From Scylla paramamosain (lineage: Eukaryota; Arthropoda; Malacostraca; Decapoda; Portunidae), in NCBI RefSeq assembly GCF_035594125.1, contig NC_087155.1, positions 1,874,931-1,938,930 of the forward strand: DNA of 64,000 nucleotides. Direction: 5' to 3'. Positions within the stretch are counted from its first letter, which is position 1. Each line of letters starts with the position of its first letter. This document shows, one piece after another, positions 22,546-35,321 of the stretch. The notes beneath the pieces are model-generated. The model did no database searches. It was given only the letters and a program-made list of their open reading frames with translations, and was not told the origin of the DNA. The position numbers and the translations under genes are program-made.

Positions 22546-24116
22546 TGTTTTTTGGTTTTTTTTTATGTAGGAAGGACACTGGCCAAGGGCAACAAAAATC
22601 TAATAAAAAAATGCCCACTGAAATGCCAGTCCCATAAAAGGGTCAAAGCAGTGGTCAAAAATTGGTGGAAAAGTGTCTTGAAACCTCCCTCTTGAAGGAA
22701 TTCAAGTCATAGGAAGGTGGAAATACAGAAGCAGGCAGGGAGTTCCAGAGTTTACCAGAGAAAGGGATGAATGATTGAGAATACTGGGTAACTCTTGCGT
22801 TAGAGAGATGGACAGAATAGGGGTGAGAGAAAGAAGAAAGGTTTGTGCAGCGAGGCCGCGGAAGGAGGGGAGGCATGCAGTTAGCAAGATCAGAATAGCA
22901 GTTAGCATGAAAATAGCGGTAGAAGACAGCTAGATATGCAACATTGCGGCGGTGAGAGAGAGGCTGAAGACAGTCAGTTAGAGGAGAGGAGTTGATGAGA
23001 CGAAAAGCTTTTGATTCCACCCTGTCTAGAAGAGCAGTATGAGTGGAACCCCCACCCCAGACATGTGAAGCATACTCCATACATGGACAGATAAGGCCCT
23101 TGTACAGAGTTAGCAGCTGGGGGGGGTGAGAAAAACTGGCGGAGACGTCTCAGAACACCTAACTTCATAGAAGCTGTTTTAGCTAGAGATGAAATGTGAA
23201 GTTTCCAGTTCAGATTATAAGTAAAGGACAGACCGAGGATGTTCAGTGTAGAAGAGGGGGACAGTTGAGTGTCATTGAAGAAGAGGGGATAGTTGTCTGG
23301 AAGGTTGTGTCGAGTTAATAGATGGAGGAATTGAGTTTTTGAGGCATTAAACAATACCAAGTTTGCTCTGCCCCAATCAGAGATTTTAGAAAGATCAGAA
23401 GTCAGGCGTTCTGTGGCTTCCCTGCGTGATATGTTTACCTCCTGAAGGGTTGGACGTCTATGAAAAGACGTGGAAAAGTGCAGGGTGGTATCATCAGCGT
23501 AGGAGTGGATAGGACAAGAAGATTGGCTTAAAAGATCATTAATGAATAACAAGAAGAGAGTGGGTGACAGGACAGAACCCTGAGGAACACCACTGCTAAT
23601 AGATTTAGGAGAAGAACAGTGACCGTCTACCACAGCAGCAATAGAACGGTCAGAAAGGAAACTTGAGATGAAGTTACAGAGGGAAGGATAGAAGGGTAAA
23701 GGATAGAGGGTAGTTTGGAAATGAAAGCTTTGTGCCAGACTCTATCAAAAGCTTTTGATATGTCCAAGGCAACAGCAAAAGTTTCACCAAAATCTCTAAA
23801 AGAGGATGACCAAGACTCAGTAAGGAAAGCCAGAAGATCACCAGTAGAGCGGCCTTGACGGAACCCATACTGGCGATCAGATAGAAGGTTGTGAAGTGAT
23901 AGATGTTTAAGAATCTTCCTGTTGAGGATAGATTCAAAAACTTTAGATAGGCAGGAAATTAAAGCAATAGGACGGTAGTTTGAGGGATTAGAACGGTCAC
24001 CCTTTTTTAGGAACAGGTTGAATGTAATCAAACTTCCAGCAAGAAGGAAAGGTAGATGTTGACAGACAGAGCTGAAAGAGTTTGACTAGACAAGGTGCAA
24101 GCACGGAGGCACAGTT
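22546..24116 (-). mobile_element. LINE A, 5'-truncated copy
   Basis: On the minus strand it starts at the sequence equivalent to NCASVLAPC before RT motif 1 and runs to the 3' UTR and a short A-tract. The RT fingers and palm are present (motifs [49 protein letters not shown]). Frameshifts near 23630-23700 and 23060-23110 break the frame. It sits between units of the 140-bp array. Anchor spacing minus the insert is about 135 bp. Confidence 0.92.
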
Positions 24117-24415
24117 CCAGTGTTGCAGTGCTAAGTTAGTGTTACAGTGCAAAGGAGTGGATGAATAACTAGTGACTCGAAGAAAACCTGGAAAACGTAA
24201 TTATTCTTATAACACCTACCCAGTGCTACCTACCTACTTGACCACAGTGTTAATATCGTTGCAGTGATAAGTTGAATAGTATTAGAGTGCAAAGGAATTG
24301 ATAGCTGATTAGTGACCAGAAGAAAATCTAGAAAATCTAAATAATTCTCATAACCTCTTCAAGCCAGTGTTGCTTCAATACAGTGTTACGTGATAGTGGC
24401 TGTGCAGCGTTTAGG
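24117..24415 (+). repeat. 140-bp tandem array, middle part (2 units)
   Basis: The anchor AGTGCA within GAGTGCAAAGGA lies at 24146 and 24286 (140 bp apart), followed by CTAGTGACTCGAAGAAAACC-like and TAATTATTCTTATAAC-like blocks. Confidence 0.85.
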
Positions 24416-27400
24416 AGGAGGAGGCAGTAGACACCTGCCGAAACGATAATTACTCCCAGTGAGGTCTAAAGCACTGTTCAGGGGGTGCTGTGAACTTATC
24501 ATTAAACCCAGCTGTGACCTCACTGAACGTTTCCCTTTGTGTCTCACAACACAAGGGGGTAGTCACAGCCTGCCCTCTAAAGACAACTCTCTTCCTCCAC
24601 ACAAAACTACAAGCACCTAATAACACACACACCCTTCACTCCAAAAATTTTAAAATCATGGCGACTCCTACACCAGCCTCGGAGTCCCCATCTGGGGAGG
24701 GGACCATAAATGTCCCCAGGTCGGACTGCCTTTCCGTCGACGACCCTAAGTGTCTTGACACCCCCCTCAACTTTTTCTTCATTAACTTCTGCAACATTCG
24801 CGGTCTAAGATCTAATTTTCAATCTGTAGAACACCACCTCTCCTCTTCTAAACCTCATCTTCTTTTCCTCACTGAAACTCAGGTGTCTGAGGCAACTGAC
24901 AGTAGCCCCTTTTCTGTTCCCTCCTACTTTCTCTATCCTCATTTTCGATCCAAAGCTGGATGCTGCGTTTATGTGCGCAATGACTTAACCTGCTCTCGTG
25001 CCCACGCTCTTGAATCTTCCGAGTTTTCCACCATCTGGCTACGACTACAGAGTCATTCTCATACTAAATTTATCTGTGCTGTATACCTCTCTCCTAACTC
25101 CTCTGACTATAAGAAATTCTTTGACTACTTAACTTCCAAAGTGGAGCACATTCTGACCCTCTTCCCTTTTGCAGAGATCTCCATTCTTGGAGACTTCAAT
25201 GTTCACCACCAGCTTTGGCTTTCCTCTCCCTTCACTGACCATCCTGGTGAACTAGCCTACAACTTTGCTATCCTCCATGACCTAGAGCAATTGGTGCAAC
25301 ACCCTACTCGTATTCCTGACCGTCTTGGAGATACGCCCAACATTCTTGACCTTTTCCTGACCTCTAATCCTTCTGCTTATGCTGTCACCCTTTCTTCTCC
25401 GTTGGGCTCCTCCGATCACAATCTCATATCTTTATCTTGTCCTATCACTCCAATCCCTCCTCAGGATCCCCCTAAGCGAAGGTGCCTCTGGCGTTTTGCC
25501 TCTGCTAGTTGGGGGGACCTGAGGCGGTATTTTGCTGATTTTCCTTGGAATGACTACTGCTTCCGTGTCAGAGACCCGTCTTTGTGTGCTGAGCGCATAA
25601 CAGAGGTGATAGTGTCTGGCATGGAGGCGTACATTCCTCATTCTTTTTCTCGTCCTAAACCTTCTAAACCTTGGTTTAACACAGCTTGTTCTCGTGCTAT
25701 ACATGATAGAGAGGTGGCCCACAAAAGGTACTTAAGCCTTCCTTCACCAGAATCTCATGCACTTTATATTTCTGCCCGGAACCATGCCAAGTCTGTTCTC
25801 CAACTAGCCAAAAACTCCTTCATTAACAGAAAATGTCAAAACCTTTCAAGATCTAACTCCCCTCGTGATTTCTGGCATCTAGCCAAAAATATCTCCAATA
25901 ACTTTGCTTCTTCTTCTTTCCCTCCTCTACTTCAACCAGATGGCACCACTGCTATCACATCTATTTCTAAAGCTGAACTCTTTGCTCAAACCTTTGGTAA
26001 AAACTCTACCTTGGACGATTCTGGGCTTGTTCCTCCCTCTCCTCCACCCTCTGACTACTTCATGCCTCGTATTAAAATTCTTCGTAATGATGTTTTCCAT
26101 GCCCTCGCTGGCCTAAACCCTCAGAAGGCTTATGGACCTGATGGGGTCCCTCCTATTGTTCTCCAAAACTGTGCCTCCGTGCTTGCACCTTGCCTAGTCA
26201 AACTCTTTCAGCTCTGTCTGTCAACATCTACCTTTCCTTCTTGCTGGAAGTTTGCCTACATTCAACCTGTTCCTAAAAAGGGTGACCGCTCTAATCCCTC
26301 AAACTACTGTCCTATTGCTTTAATTTCCTGCTTATCTAAAGTTTTTGAATCTATCCTCAACAGGAAGATTCTTAAACATCTATCACTTCACAACCTTCTA
26401 TCTGATCGCCAGTATGGGTTCCGTCAAGGCCGCTCGACTGGTGATCTTCTGGCTTTCCTTACTGAGTCTTGGTCATCCTCTTTTAGAGACTTTGGTGAAA
26501 CTTTTGCTGTTGCCTTGGACATATCAAAAGCCTTTGATAGAGTCTGGCACAAAGCTTTGATTTCCAAACTACCCTCCTACGGTTTCTATCCTTCTCTCTG
26601 TAACTTCATCTCAAGTTTCCTTTCTGACCGTTCTATTGCTGCTGTGGTAGACGGTCACTGTTCTTCTCCTAAATCTATTAACAGTGGTGTTCCTCAGGGT
26701 TCTGTCCTGTCACCCACTCTCTTCTTATTATTCATTAATGATCTTCTAAAACAAACTTCTTGTCCTATCCACTCCTATGCTGATGATACCACCCTGCACT
26801 TTTCCACGTCTTTTCATAGACGTCCAACCCTTCAGGAGGTAAACATATCACGCAGGGAAGCCACAGAACGCCTGACTTCTGATCTTTCTAAAATTTCTGA
26901 TTGGGGCAGAGCAAACTTGGTATTGTTCAATGCCTCAAAAACTCAATTCCTCCATCTATCAACTCGACACAATCTTCCAGACAACTATCCCCTCTTCTTC
27001 AATGACACTCAACTATCCCCCTCTTCTACACTGAACATCCTCGGTCTGTCCTTTACTTATAATCTGAACTGGAAACTTCACATCTCATCTCTAGCTAAAA
27101 CAGCTTCCATGAAGTTAGGTGTTCTGAGACGTCTCCGCCAGTTTTTCTCACCCCCGCAGCTGCTAACTCTGTACAAGGGCCTTATCCGTCCATGTACTCG
27201 TATGGAGTATGCTTCACATGTCTGGGGGGGTTCCACTCATACTGCTGTTCTAGACAGGGTGGAATCAAAAGCTTTTCGTCTCATCAACTCCTCTCCTCTA
27301 ACTGACTGTCTTCAGCCTCTCTCTCACCGCCGCAATGTTGCATCTCTAGCTGTCTTCTACCGCTATTTTCATGCTAACTGCTCTTCTGATCTTGCTAACT

Positions 27401-27710
27401 GCATGCCTCCCCTCCTTCCGCGGCCTCGCTGCACAAGACTTTCTTCTTTCTCTCACTCCTATTCTGTCCACCTCTCTAACGCAAGAGTTAACCAGTGTTC
27501 TCAATCATTCATCCCTTTCTCTGGTAAACTCTGGAACTCCTTGCCTGCTTCTGTATTTCCACCTTCCTATGACTTGAATTCCTTCAAGAGGGAGGTTTCA
27601 AGACACTTATCCACCAATTTTTGACCACTGCTTTGACCCTTTTGGGGACTGGCATTTCAGTGGGCATTTTTTTTATTAGATTTTTGTTGCCCTTGGCCAG
27701 TATCCTTCCT

Positions 27711-27745
<35 letters not shown>
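24416..27745 (+). mobile_element. LINE A, longest copy with intact ORF
   Basis: The element runs from AGGAGGAGGCAGTAGACACC through a 242-bp 5' leader, one ORF (24658-27624), a 3' UTR with TTTTTGTTGCCCTTGGCCAG, and an A-tail of about 30 nt ending at 27745. The start sequence is shared exactly with the copy at 48343, so it may be the true 5' end. There is no separate gag-like ORF1. No convincing target-site duplication was found. The element inserted into the 140-bp array: after its removal the array anchors at 24286 and 27755 are about 139 bp apart. Confidence 0.93.
24658..27624 (+). CDS. Non-LTR retrotransposon endonuclease/reverse transcriptase
   Basis: Predicted protein of 988 aa that would nick target DNA and reverse-transcribe the element RNA at the nick. 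Residues about 38-258 form an apurinic-endonuclease-like (EEP) domain: NIRGLRSN (46-53), Glu in LTETQ (73), GDFN (178-181) and SDHN (252-255). Residues about 490-750 form an [11 protein letters not shown] (491-499), [10 protein letters not shown] (585-594), ALDISKAFD with Asp621 and Asp627, [11 protein letters not shown] (676-686), and YADD (707-710). The C-terminal tail has no RNase H. I chose the ATG at 24658 because the frame upstream only continues through the leader from a GTG. One key oddity is Cys551 in NYCPI, where other copies here have the conserved Arg (NYRPI), a CGT-to-TGT change that may impair activity. It is closest to jockey/CR1-like elements. The clade is not resolved. Confidence 0.93.
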   Translation: MATPTPASESPSGEGTINVPRSDCLSVDDPKCLDTPLNFFFINFCNIRGLRSNFQSVEHHLSSSKPHLLFLTETQVSEATDSSPFSVPSYFLYPHFRSKAGCCVYVRNDLTCSRAHALESSEFSTIWLRLQSHSHTKFICAVYLSPNSSDYKKFFDYLTSKVEHILTLFPFAEISILGDFNVHHQLWLSSPFTDHPGELAYNFAILHDLEQLVQHPTRIPDRLGDTPNILDLFLTSNPSAYAVTLSSPLGSSDHNLISLSCPITPIPPQDPPKRRCLWRFASASWGDLRRYFADFPWNDYCFRVRDPSLCAERITEVIVSGMEAYIPHSFSRPKPSKPWFNTACSRAIHDREVAHKRYLSLPSPESHALYISARNHAKSVLQLAKNSFINRKCQNLSRSNSPRDFWHLAKNISNNFASSSFPPLLQPDGTTAITSISKAELFAQTFGKNSTLDDSGLVPPSPPPSDYFMPRIKILRNDVFHALAGLNPQKAYGPDGVPPIVLQNCASVLAPCLVKLFQLCLSTSTFPSCWKFAYIQPVPKKGDRSNPSNYCPIALISCLSKVFESILNRKILKHLSLHNLLSDRQYGFRQGRSTGDLLAFLTESWSSSFRDFGETFAVALDISKAFDRVWHKALISKLPSYGFYPSLCNFISSFLSDRSIAAVVDGHCSSPKSINSGVPQGSVLSPTLFLLFINDLLKQTSCPIHSYADDTTLHFSTSFHRRPTLQEVNISRREATERLTSDLSKISDWGRANLVLFNASKTQFLHLSTRHNLPDNYPLFFNDTQLSPSSTLNILGLSFTYNLNWKLHISSLAKTASMKLGVLRRLRQFFSPPQLLTLYKGLIRPCTRMEYASHVWGGSTHTAVLDRVESKAFRLINSSPLTDCLQPLSHRRNVASLAVFYRYFHANCSSDLANCMPPLLPRPRCTRLSSFSHSYSVHLSNARVNQCSQSFIPFSGKLWNSLPASVFPPSYDLNSFKREVSRHLSTNF

Positions 27746-27747
<2 letters not shown>

Positions 27748-27850
27748 GTGTCAGAGTGCAAAGAAATCGATATCTAACTAGTGACTTGAAAAAAAAAAAA
27801 CCTAATCAAACTCATTATTCCTTCAACAGTGTTACGCGAGAATGTCAGAG
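27746..27850 (+). repeat. 140-bp tandem array, right part
   Basis: Begins TAGTGTCAGAGTGCAAAG right after the LINE A A-tail and continues with AACTAGTGACTTGAA and CTTCAACAGTG, matching the units left of the insertion. Confidence 0.85.
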
Positions 27851-27869
27851 CAGCCTAGTGTGTGCCGTA

Positions 27870-27871
<2 letters not shown>

Positions 27872-27944
<73 letters not shown>
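27872..27944. repeat. (CT)n microsatellite
   Basis: Pure CT tract of about 73 bp. Confidence 0.99.
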
Positions 27945-27947
<3 letters not shown>

Positions 27948-28199
27948 CCCATAGCTGGCTGGGGCGCTGGGGTGCTGGCGAGGCAACACTCCTGCCCCGC
28001 CTCGGACTCCTCGCAGCCTCGTCAAAGGTAAGGCGTGCTCATGTGCACTTTGGTTCAGTAGCTTTACGTAGATGGTTGTTATTTTTTTTTTATTTTATTA
28101 TTATTACTATTTTTTTTTATATTGTAGTTATGTTTTTGTATTGCTGTGTCCGTGTTTTATTGATATTGACAACACTGGGAAGGCTGTTATTTGTTTGGG

Positions 28200-28316
28200 T
28201 ACACACACACACACACACACACACAAAGAAAAAAGTGTTAACTAAACAGGAAATTTATTTTGCATGGGCACACACACACCCACACACACACACACACACT
28301 AGTAATAGTTACAATA

Positions 28317-28348
<32 letters not shown>

Positions 28349-28365
28349 AATAATAATAATAACAT
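28200..28365. repeat. Cluster of (AC)n, (GAT)n and (AAT)n microsatellites
   Basis: AC at 28201-28225 and about 28270-28300, GAT at about 28318-28347, AAT at about 28347-28362. Confidence 0.95.
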
Positions 28366-28539
28366 TAGTAATAAAAACAGTATATAGGTATATGTTTGAT
28401 ATATTTATTTCTTTTTATTAATTTACTTACTCGCGTACGGAACACAGTGAGAGACTGGCACAAAGCACGTGCCTCCCCCCAAAAAAGTTATAGGTGATTA
28501 TGAAAAATATTACGTTGAAAATATTACGTTGAAATTATT

Positions 28540-28890
28540 AACTTTTTCAAAATCAGCCATTATTTTTATTACGTTTTTTGGATTACGTATATTTGAATTA
28601 CCTATATATTTTGGATTACTTATTTTTTTATTCCTTATTTTGGATTACCTATGCATTTTAGATCACCTGTATTTGGATTATCTCTATTAGGCCTACCCAT
28701 ATTTATTATCTATAGCCTACTTGGATTACCTGTATTTTTCGGTTACCTATATTTTTGGATTACCTGTATTTGGATTACCCGTATCTGGATTACCTATATA
28801 TTTGGATTAACTATATTTGGATTACCCATATTTTTTTTTTTATTATATTTAGATTACAGTTTTTGGATTACGTTTTCTTTTGGCAGAGAA
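28540..28890 (+). repeat. AT-rich minisatellite built on TTTGGATTACCTATAT
   Basis: The motif GGATTACC (or GGATTACG/GGATTAAC) recurs about 14 times at 14-24-bp intervals, spaced by TATATTT-type filler. The open frames here (LDYLYLDYP-like) are products of the repeat and not genes. Confidence 0.85.
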
Positions 28891-29093
28891 TTTCATTAAG
28901 GTTTAGGAGATATACGTGTTTATATTCTTTTGTTAAGGGATTGAGTAATATAGTCCTCCAGCTACACCAACATCATATCTACTGTGTTATTACTATCATG
29001 CTTATAGTACATTTTGAATATTGGCCGTAGTACTGATTGGATTAAGATGGTGAGGAACACATTACCGTTAACCACAGAACCTGTATTATAATC

Positions 29094-29096
<3 letters not shown>

Positions 29097-29141
<45 letters not shown>

Positions 29142-29172
29142 GGGTAGTAGTAGTAATAGTTGTAGTAGCAGT

Positions 29173-29228
<56 letters not shown>
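29097..29228. repeat. (AG)n followed by (AGT)n
   Basis: AG tract at 29097-29140, then imperfect and perfect AGT trinucleotides to 29228. An (AC)n tract follows at 29318-29347. Confidence 0.97.
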
Positions 29229-29315
29229 TAACAGTCTTGGGAACATTGAGTGTTAGACCCCAGCGTTCAAATCTCTCTTTCTTCACATTCTTTCACTCTC
29301 TCACTTGACCTTCCA

Positions 29316-29349
<34 letters not shown>

Positions 29350-29528
29350 TTCGCACCCTCCGCGTTTCTTTGACGCGAAGGCGGAACCTTTGTTGTACGA
29401 ACATGATTTTATTTCATCGCTTTACAGGTCATTACTTTTTCTTTAGTCTGGTGTAAGCTAACCTAACTCCTACGTATGCACATGTACTCGTATTACTAAT
29501 GTGGTTCTAAAATTAGACCATTAGATGG

Positions 29529-29566
29529 GTTAACAACAACAACAACAACAACAACAATAACAGTTA

Positions 29567-29599
<33 letters not shown>

Positions 29600-29625
29600 A
29601 GTAACTACTACTACTACTACTAAAT
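29529..29625. repeat. (AAC)n and (CTA)n microsatellites
   Basis: AAC units at 29531-29560, CTA units at 29567-29600 and 29604-29622. Confidence 0.95.
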
Positions 29626-30343
29626 TACAAAAACGAAAATTGTATATAACATCGGGTAATGTTTGATATTACAATGGGCACATATTTTGAAACACTGTTC
29701 TCTCACTAGGGCTAGGGTTGTCTACGAAGGCCACAGAGATGACCAGTCTGGGTCTCATGGGTGTTAATTCCCATTGCATAATTATTGTTCAGAAATCACT
29801 AGCATCGTGAAAACCTTCTAGGAAAACCACAACTCCTAATGCACCAACCAAAAGTAGTTGTGTTAAGACGCCGTAATGTTTCAGGATGGAGTTGATGTGT
29901 AGTATACTGGAGTGACGTGGCCATGGTACCAAAATAATACTAGAAACTCGATATGCGGCAGCCGTGTTAAATGTTGACGTTCCTGCTGTTGGTGTTCAGC
30001 GGAAATATTGACTTTTTATTGACATCGGAACGTTTGCGTGAATAATCCAGCCGAATATTCATCGCATTCATTGCTACTCGTATTATGAACAGGCGCGGCT
30101 GTGGAACTATTATATAGCGCAAACTTTTGTCCTCCTCGTTGCTGCAAACAGGCCTGTGTTGGTAATGTTTTGTGGTGCGCGGCGCGGTGCGAGGCAGCCA
30201 GCCACCCACCCACATCAGCTGACGACCAAAACAAACCACTTTTTTACAAACAACTGGGATTTCCACGTCCCCAAACTGTTAACTGCGTGGTGTTAACACT
30301 CGGTGCGGGGTATTATACTGTAGCACTGGCTGGTTATTACTGT
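29626..30343. other. No gene recognised
   Basis: Apart from a short family V tail-like stretch near 29785-29845 (CACTAGCATCGTGAAAACC), I see no repeat, RNA or coding feature. Open frames on both strands at 29967-30266 lack recognisable domains. Confidence 0.4.
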
Positions 30344-31092
<749 letters not shown>

Positions 31093-31239
31093 ACCACATT
31101 TTTTTCCGTTCCAAATATTAGTTCTGTTGTTCAATTTTCTTGGTATGGTCTCTGAAATAGATTGTTCGTATTTTTTGTTTTGCTAAACGGATCATTCTGA
31201 TATGAGATGGTTATTGTCTGTACGCTGTGTGGGTGATGG

Positions 31240-31254
31240 TGTTTGTTGTTGTTG

Positions 31255-31286
<32 letters not shown>

Positions 31287-31301
31287 GGTGGTGGTGGTGG
31301 T
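31240..31301. repeat. (GTT)n then (GGT)n
   Basis: GTT trinucleotides switch to GGT at about 31271. Confidence 0.97.
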
Positions 31302-31604
31302 GTTTATTTAAATTTTCCTCAGCGCGTCTTCGTACTTAAAAAAAAAAAATAATAATAAAAAAATAAGGAAAAACTAAGGTGATTTAAGCTATCGTAATCT
31401 AGGCTGACGTGGCACTTTTATCCCCTGCGAAAGGTGTCTGAGGTGGCTGGTGGTGGAAAAATTTTGTTGCATTTATATAGATTTTTTTTTTTTTTTGTAC
31501 GGTGAGCAATCTAATATATATAAAAAAAAAAAATGGTTTCTGTATGGTTGGTGGAGGGACGTGTTCTCTTTACATCTATGCTTCCGTTCTGAGCGGTACG
31601 TTTA

Positions 31605-31667
31605 CTACACTTTCTTAGAACATAAAAAAAAAAAAAAAACATATAAGAAAACAATGGAAGCTGCAAG
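31605..31667 (-). mobile_element. LINE B 3' end, left piece (split by LINE A)
   Basis: AACATAAAAAA, CATATAAGAAAACAATGGAA and GCTGCAAGAG match the 3' terminus of LINE B seen at 40003-40050. The remainder of the same LINE B resumes at 34795 after the nested LINE A. Confidence 0.7.
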
Positions 31668-34600
31668 AGCCCGAAACGATAATTACTCCCAGTGAGGTCT
31701 AAAGCACTGTTCAGGGGGTGCTGTGAACTTATCATTAAACCCAGCTGTGACCTCACTGAACGTTTCCCTTTTGTGTCTCACAACACAAGGGGGCAGTCAC
31801 AGCCTGCCCTCTAAAGACAACTCTCTTCTTCCACACAAAACTACAAGCACCTAATAACACCAGATCTAAAGATCTAAGATCTAGTTTTCAATCTGTAGAA
31901 CACCACCTCTCCTTTTCTAAACCTCATCTTCTTTTCCTCACTGAAACTCAGGTGTCTGAGGCAACTGACAGTAGCCCCTTTTCTGTTCCCTCCTACTTTC
32001 TCTATCCTTATTTTCGATCCAAAGCTGGATGCTGCGTTTATGTGCGCAATGACTTAACCTGCTCTCGTGCCCACGCTCTTGAATCTTCCGAGTTTTCCAC
32101 CATCTGGCTACGACTACAGAGTAACTCTCAAACTAAATTTATCTGTGCTGTATACCTCTCACCTAACTCCTCTGACTATAAGAAATTCTTTGACTACTTA
32201 ACTTCCAAAGTGGAGCACATTCTGACCCTCTTCCCTTTTGCAGAGATCTCCATTCTTGGAGACTTCAATGTTCACCACCAGCTTTGGCTTTCCTCTCCCT
32301 TCACTGACCATCCTGGTGAACTAGCCTACAACTTTGCTATCCTCCACGACCTAGAGCAATTGATGCAACACCCTACTCGTATTCCTGACCGTCTTGGAGA
32401 TACGCCCAACATTCTTGACCTTTTCCTGACCTCTAATCCTGCTTAAGCTGTCACCCTTTCTTCTCCGTTGGGCTCCTCCGATCACAATCTCATATCTGTA
32501 TCTTGTCCTATCGCTCCAATCCCTCTTCAGGAATCCCCTAAGCGAAGGTGCCTCTGGCGTTTTGCCTCTGCTAGTTGGGGGGATCTGAAGAGATATTTTT
32601 CTGATTTTCCTTGGAATGAATACTGCTTCCGTGTCAGAGACCCGTCTCTGTGTGCTGAGCGCATAACAGAGGTGATAGTGTCTGGTATGGAGGCGTACAT
32701 TCCTCACTTATTTTCTCGTCCTAAACCTTCCAAACCTTGGTTTAACACAGCTTGTTCTCGTGCTATACTTGATAGAGAGGTGGCCCACAAAAGGTACTTA
32801 AGCCTTCCATCACCAGAATCTCATGCACTTTATATTTCTGCCCGGAACCATGCCACGTCTGTTCTCCAACTAGCCAAAAACCAAAAAAAATAGAAAGTGT
32901 CAGAACCTTTCAAGATCTAACTCCCCTCGTGATTTCTGGCATCTAACCAAAAATATTTTCAATAACTTTGCTTCTTCTTCTTTCCCTCCTTTATTTCAAC
33001 CAGATGGCACCAGTGCTTTCACATTTATTTCTAAAGCTGAACTCTTCGCTCAAACCTTTGGTAAAAACTCTATCTTGGACGATTCTGGGCTTGTTCTTCC
33101 CTCTCCTCCACCCTCTGACTACTTCATGCCACGTATCAAAATTCTTCGCAATGATGTTTTTCATGCCCTCGCTGGCCTAAACCCTCGGAAGGCTTATGGA
33201 CCTGATGGGGTCCCTCCAATTCTTCTCCGAAACTGTGCCTCCGTGCTTGCACCTTGCCTAGTCAAACTCTTTCAGCTCTGTCTGTTAACATCTACCTTTC
33301 CTTTTTGCTGGAAGTTTGCCTACATTCAACCTGTTCTTAAAAAGGATGACCGTTCTAATCCCTCAAACTACCGTCCTATTGCTTTAATTTCCTGCCTATC
33401 TAAAGTTTTTGAAACTATCCTTAACAGGAAGATTCTTAAACATCTATCACTTCACAACCTTCTATCTGATCCCCAGTATGGGTTCCGTCAAGGCCGCTCT
33501 ACTGGTGATCTTCTGGCTTTCCTTACTGAGTCTTGGTCATTCTCTTTTAGAGATTTTTGCTGTTGCCTTGGACATATCAAAAGCTTTTGATAGACTCTGG
33601 CACAAAGCTTTGATTTCCAAACTACCCTCCTACGGCTTCTATCCTTCTTTCTGTAACTTCATCTCAAGTTTCCTTTCTGACCGTTCTATTGCTACTGTGG
33701 TAGACGGTCACTGTTCTTCTCCTAAATCTATTAACAGGGGTGTTCCTCAGGGTTCTGTCCTGTCACCCATTCTCTTCTTATTATTCATTAATGATCTTCT
33801 AAACCAAACTTCTTGTCCTATCCAGTCCTACGCTGATGATACCACCCTGCACTTTTCCACGTCTTTTCATAGACGTCCAACCCTTCAGGAGGTAAACATT
33901 TCACGCAGGGAAGCCACAGAACGCCTGACTTCTGATCTTTCTAAAATCTCTGATTGGGGCAGAGCAAACTTGGTATTGTTCAATGCCTCAAAAACTCAAT
34001 TCCTCCATCTATCAACTCGACACAACCTTCCAGACAACTATCCCCTCTTCTTCAATGACACTCAACTGTCCCCCTCTTCTACACTGAACATCCTCTGTCT
34101 GTCCTTTACTTATAATCTGAACTGGAAACTTCACATCTCATCTCTAGCTAAAACAGCTTCTATGAAGTTAGGTGTTCTGAGACGTCTCCGCCAGTTTTTC
34201 TCACCCCCCCCCCCAGCTGCTAACTCTGTACAAGGGCCTTATCCGTCCATGTATGGAGTATGCTTCACATGTCTGGGTTCCACTCATACTGCTCTTCTAG
34301 ACAGGGTGGAATCAAAAACTTTTCGTCTCATCAACTCCTCTCCTCTAACTGACTGTCTTCAGCCTCTCTCTCACCGCCGCAATGTTGTATCTCTAGTTAT
34401 CTTCTACCGCTATTTTCATGCTAACTGCTCTTCTGATCTTGCTAACTGCATGCCTCCACTCCTCCCGCGGCCTCGCTGCACAAAACTTTCTTTCTTTCTT
34501 TTCTTTCTTTCTTTCTCTCATCCCTATTCTGTCCACCTTTCTAACGCAAGAGTTAACCAGTATTCTCAATCATTCATCCCTTTCTCTGGTAAACTGTGGA

Positions 34601-34791
34601 ACTCCCTGCCTGCTTCTGTATTTTCACGTTCCTATGACTTGAATTCCTTCAAGAGGGAAGTTTCAAGACACTTATTCATCAATTTTTGACCACTGCTTTG
34701 GACCCTTTTATGGGACTGGCATTTCAGTGGGCACTCTTTTTTTATTGAATTTTTGTTGCCCTTGGCCAGTGTCCTTCATACATAAAAAAAA
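31668..34791 (+). pseudogene. LINE A copy, decayed, nested in LINE B
   Basis: Starts within the 5' leader (CCGAAACGATAATTACTCCC) and ends with the 3' UTR and an A-tail at 34791. Relative to 24416-27745 it has lost about 180 bp, including the start codon and the first endonuclease motif, at about 31860. It has a stop near 32443 (TAT to TAA context), a deletion and frameshift at 32880-32895, a deletion of about 11 bp at 33555, C-run and other frameshifts near 34205 and 34275, and an expanded CTTT tract at 34486-34515. RT motifs NYRPIALIS and [10 protein letters not shown] are still readable. It cannot give a full-length protein. Confidence 0.92.
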
Positions 34792-34794
34792 AAA

Positions 34795-34950
34795 AGGTCT
34801 GCACGTGGCAATCCCCGTGTGGATAATGCTTGTTCCCACCTTCCACTCCCATCCATATATATGACTAATCTTCTTATAAAGCTCTCTATTGACTCGGCAC
34901 TAACAGCCTGGTTACTGAGTTCATTCCATTCATCTACCGCTCTTTCAGAA
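34795..34950 (-). mobile_element. LINE B 3' end, right piece
   Basis: TCTGCACGTGGCAATCCCCG, then CCCATCCATATATATGACTA, ATCTTCTTATAAAGCTCTC and GTTACTGAGTTCATTCCATT parallel 40055-40190 (minus strand). The fragment ends at a (TC)n tract. Confidence 0.75.
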
Positions 34951-34951
34951 C

Positions 34952-34954
<3 letters not shown>

Positions 34955-35042
<88 letters not shown>
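34955..35042. repeat. (TC)n microsatellite
   Basis: Pure CT tract of about 88 bp. Confidence 0.99.
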
Positions 35043-35045
<3 letters not shown>

Positions 35046-35242
35046 CGTAAATGCATTATCTTGGTTATTTTTTGAAACAGTTGCTTTTCTTCCTTATGTT
35101 TCTTAAAAATTTCGTAGTTATAGTACGCTTTCATGTTTTCAAAATGTTTCCTGATATTAAAGAAATTGTTGAGCCAGTTAAACAAAATTGGAGGCATTGC
35201 ATGATAGTTTAATTAGACTTTAAATGAAGGTTATATATATGC

Positions 35243-35245
<3 letters not shown>
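35043..35245. other. No feature recognised
   Basis: AT-rich unique sequence between two dinucleotide tracts. Confidence 0.4.

Positions 35246-35319
<74 letters not shown>
35246..35319. repeat. (AG)n microsatellite
   Basis: Pure AG tract of about 74 bp. Confidence 0.99.
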
Positions 35320-35320
<1 letters not shown>

Positions 35321-35321
35321 G

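Noticed and set aside
25432..25722. Antisense frames within LINE A copies (also 32351-32707 and 49359-49649)
   Set aside because: Shadows of the sense coding frame with no independent domain. They recur only because the element is repeated.
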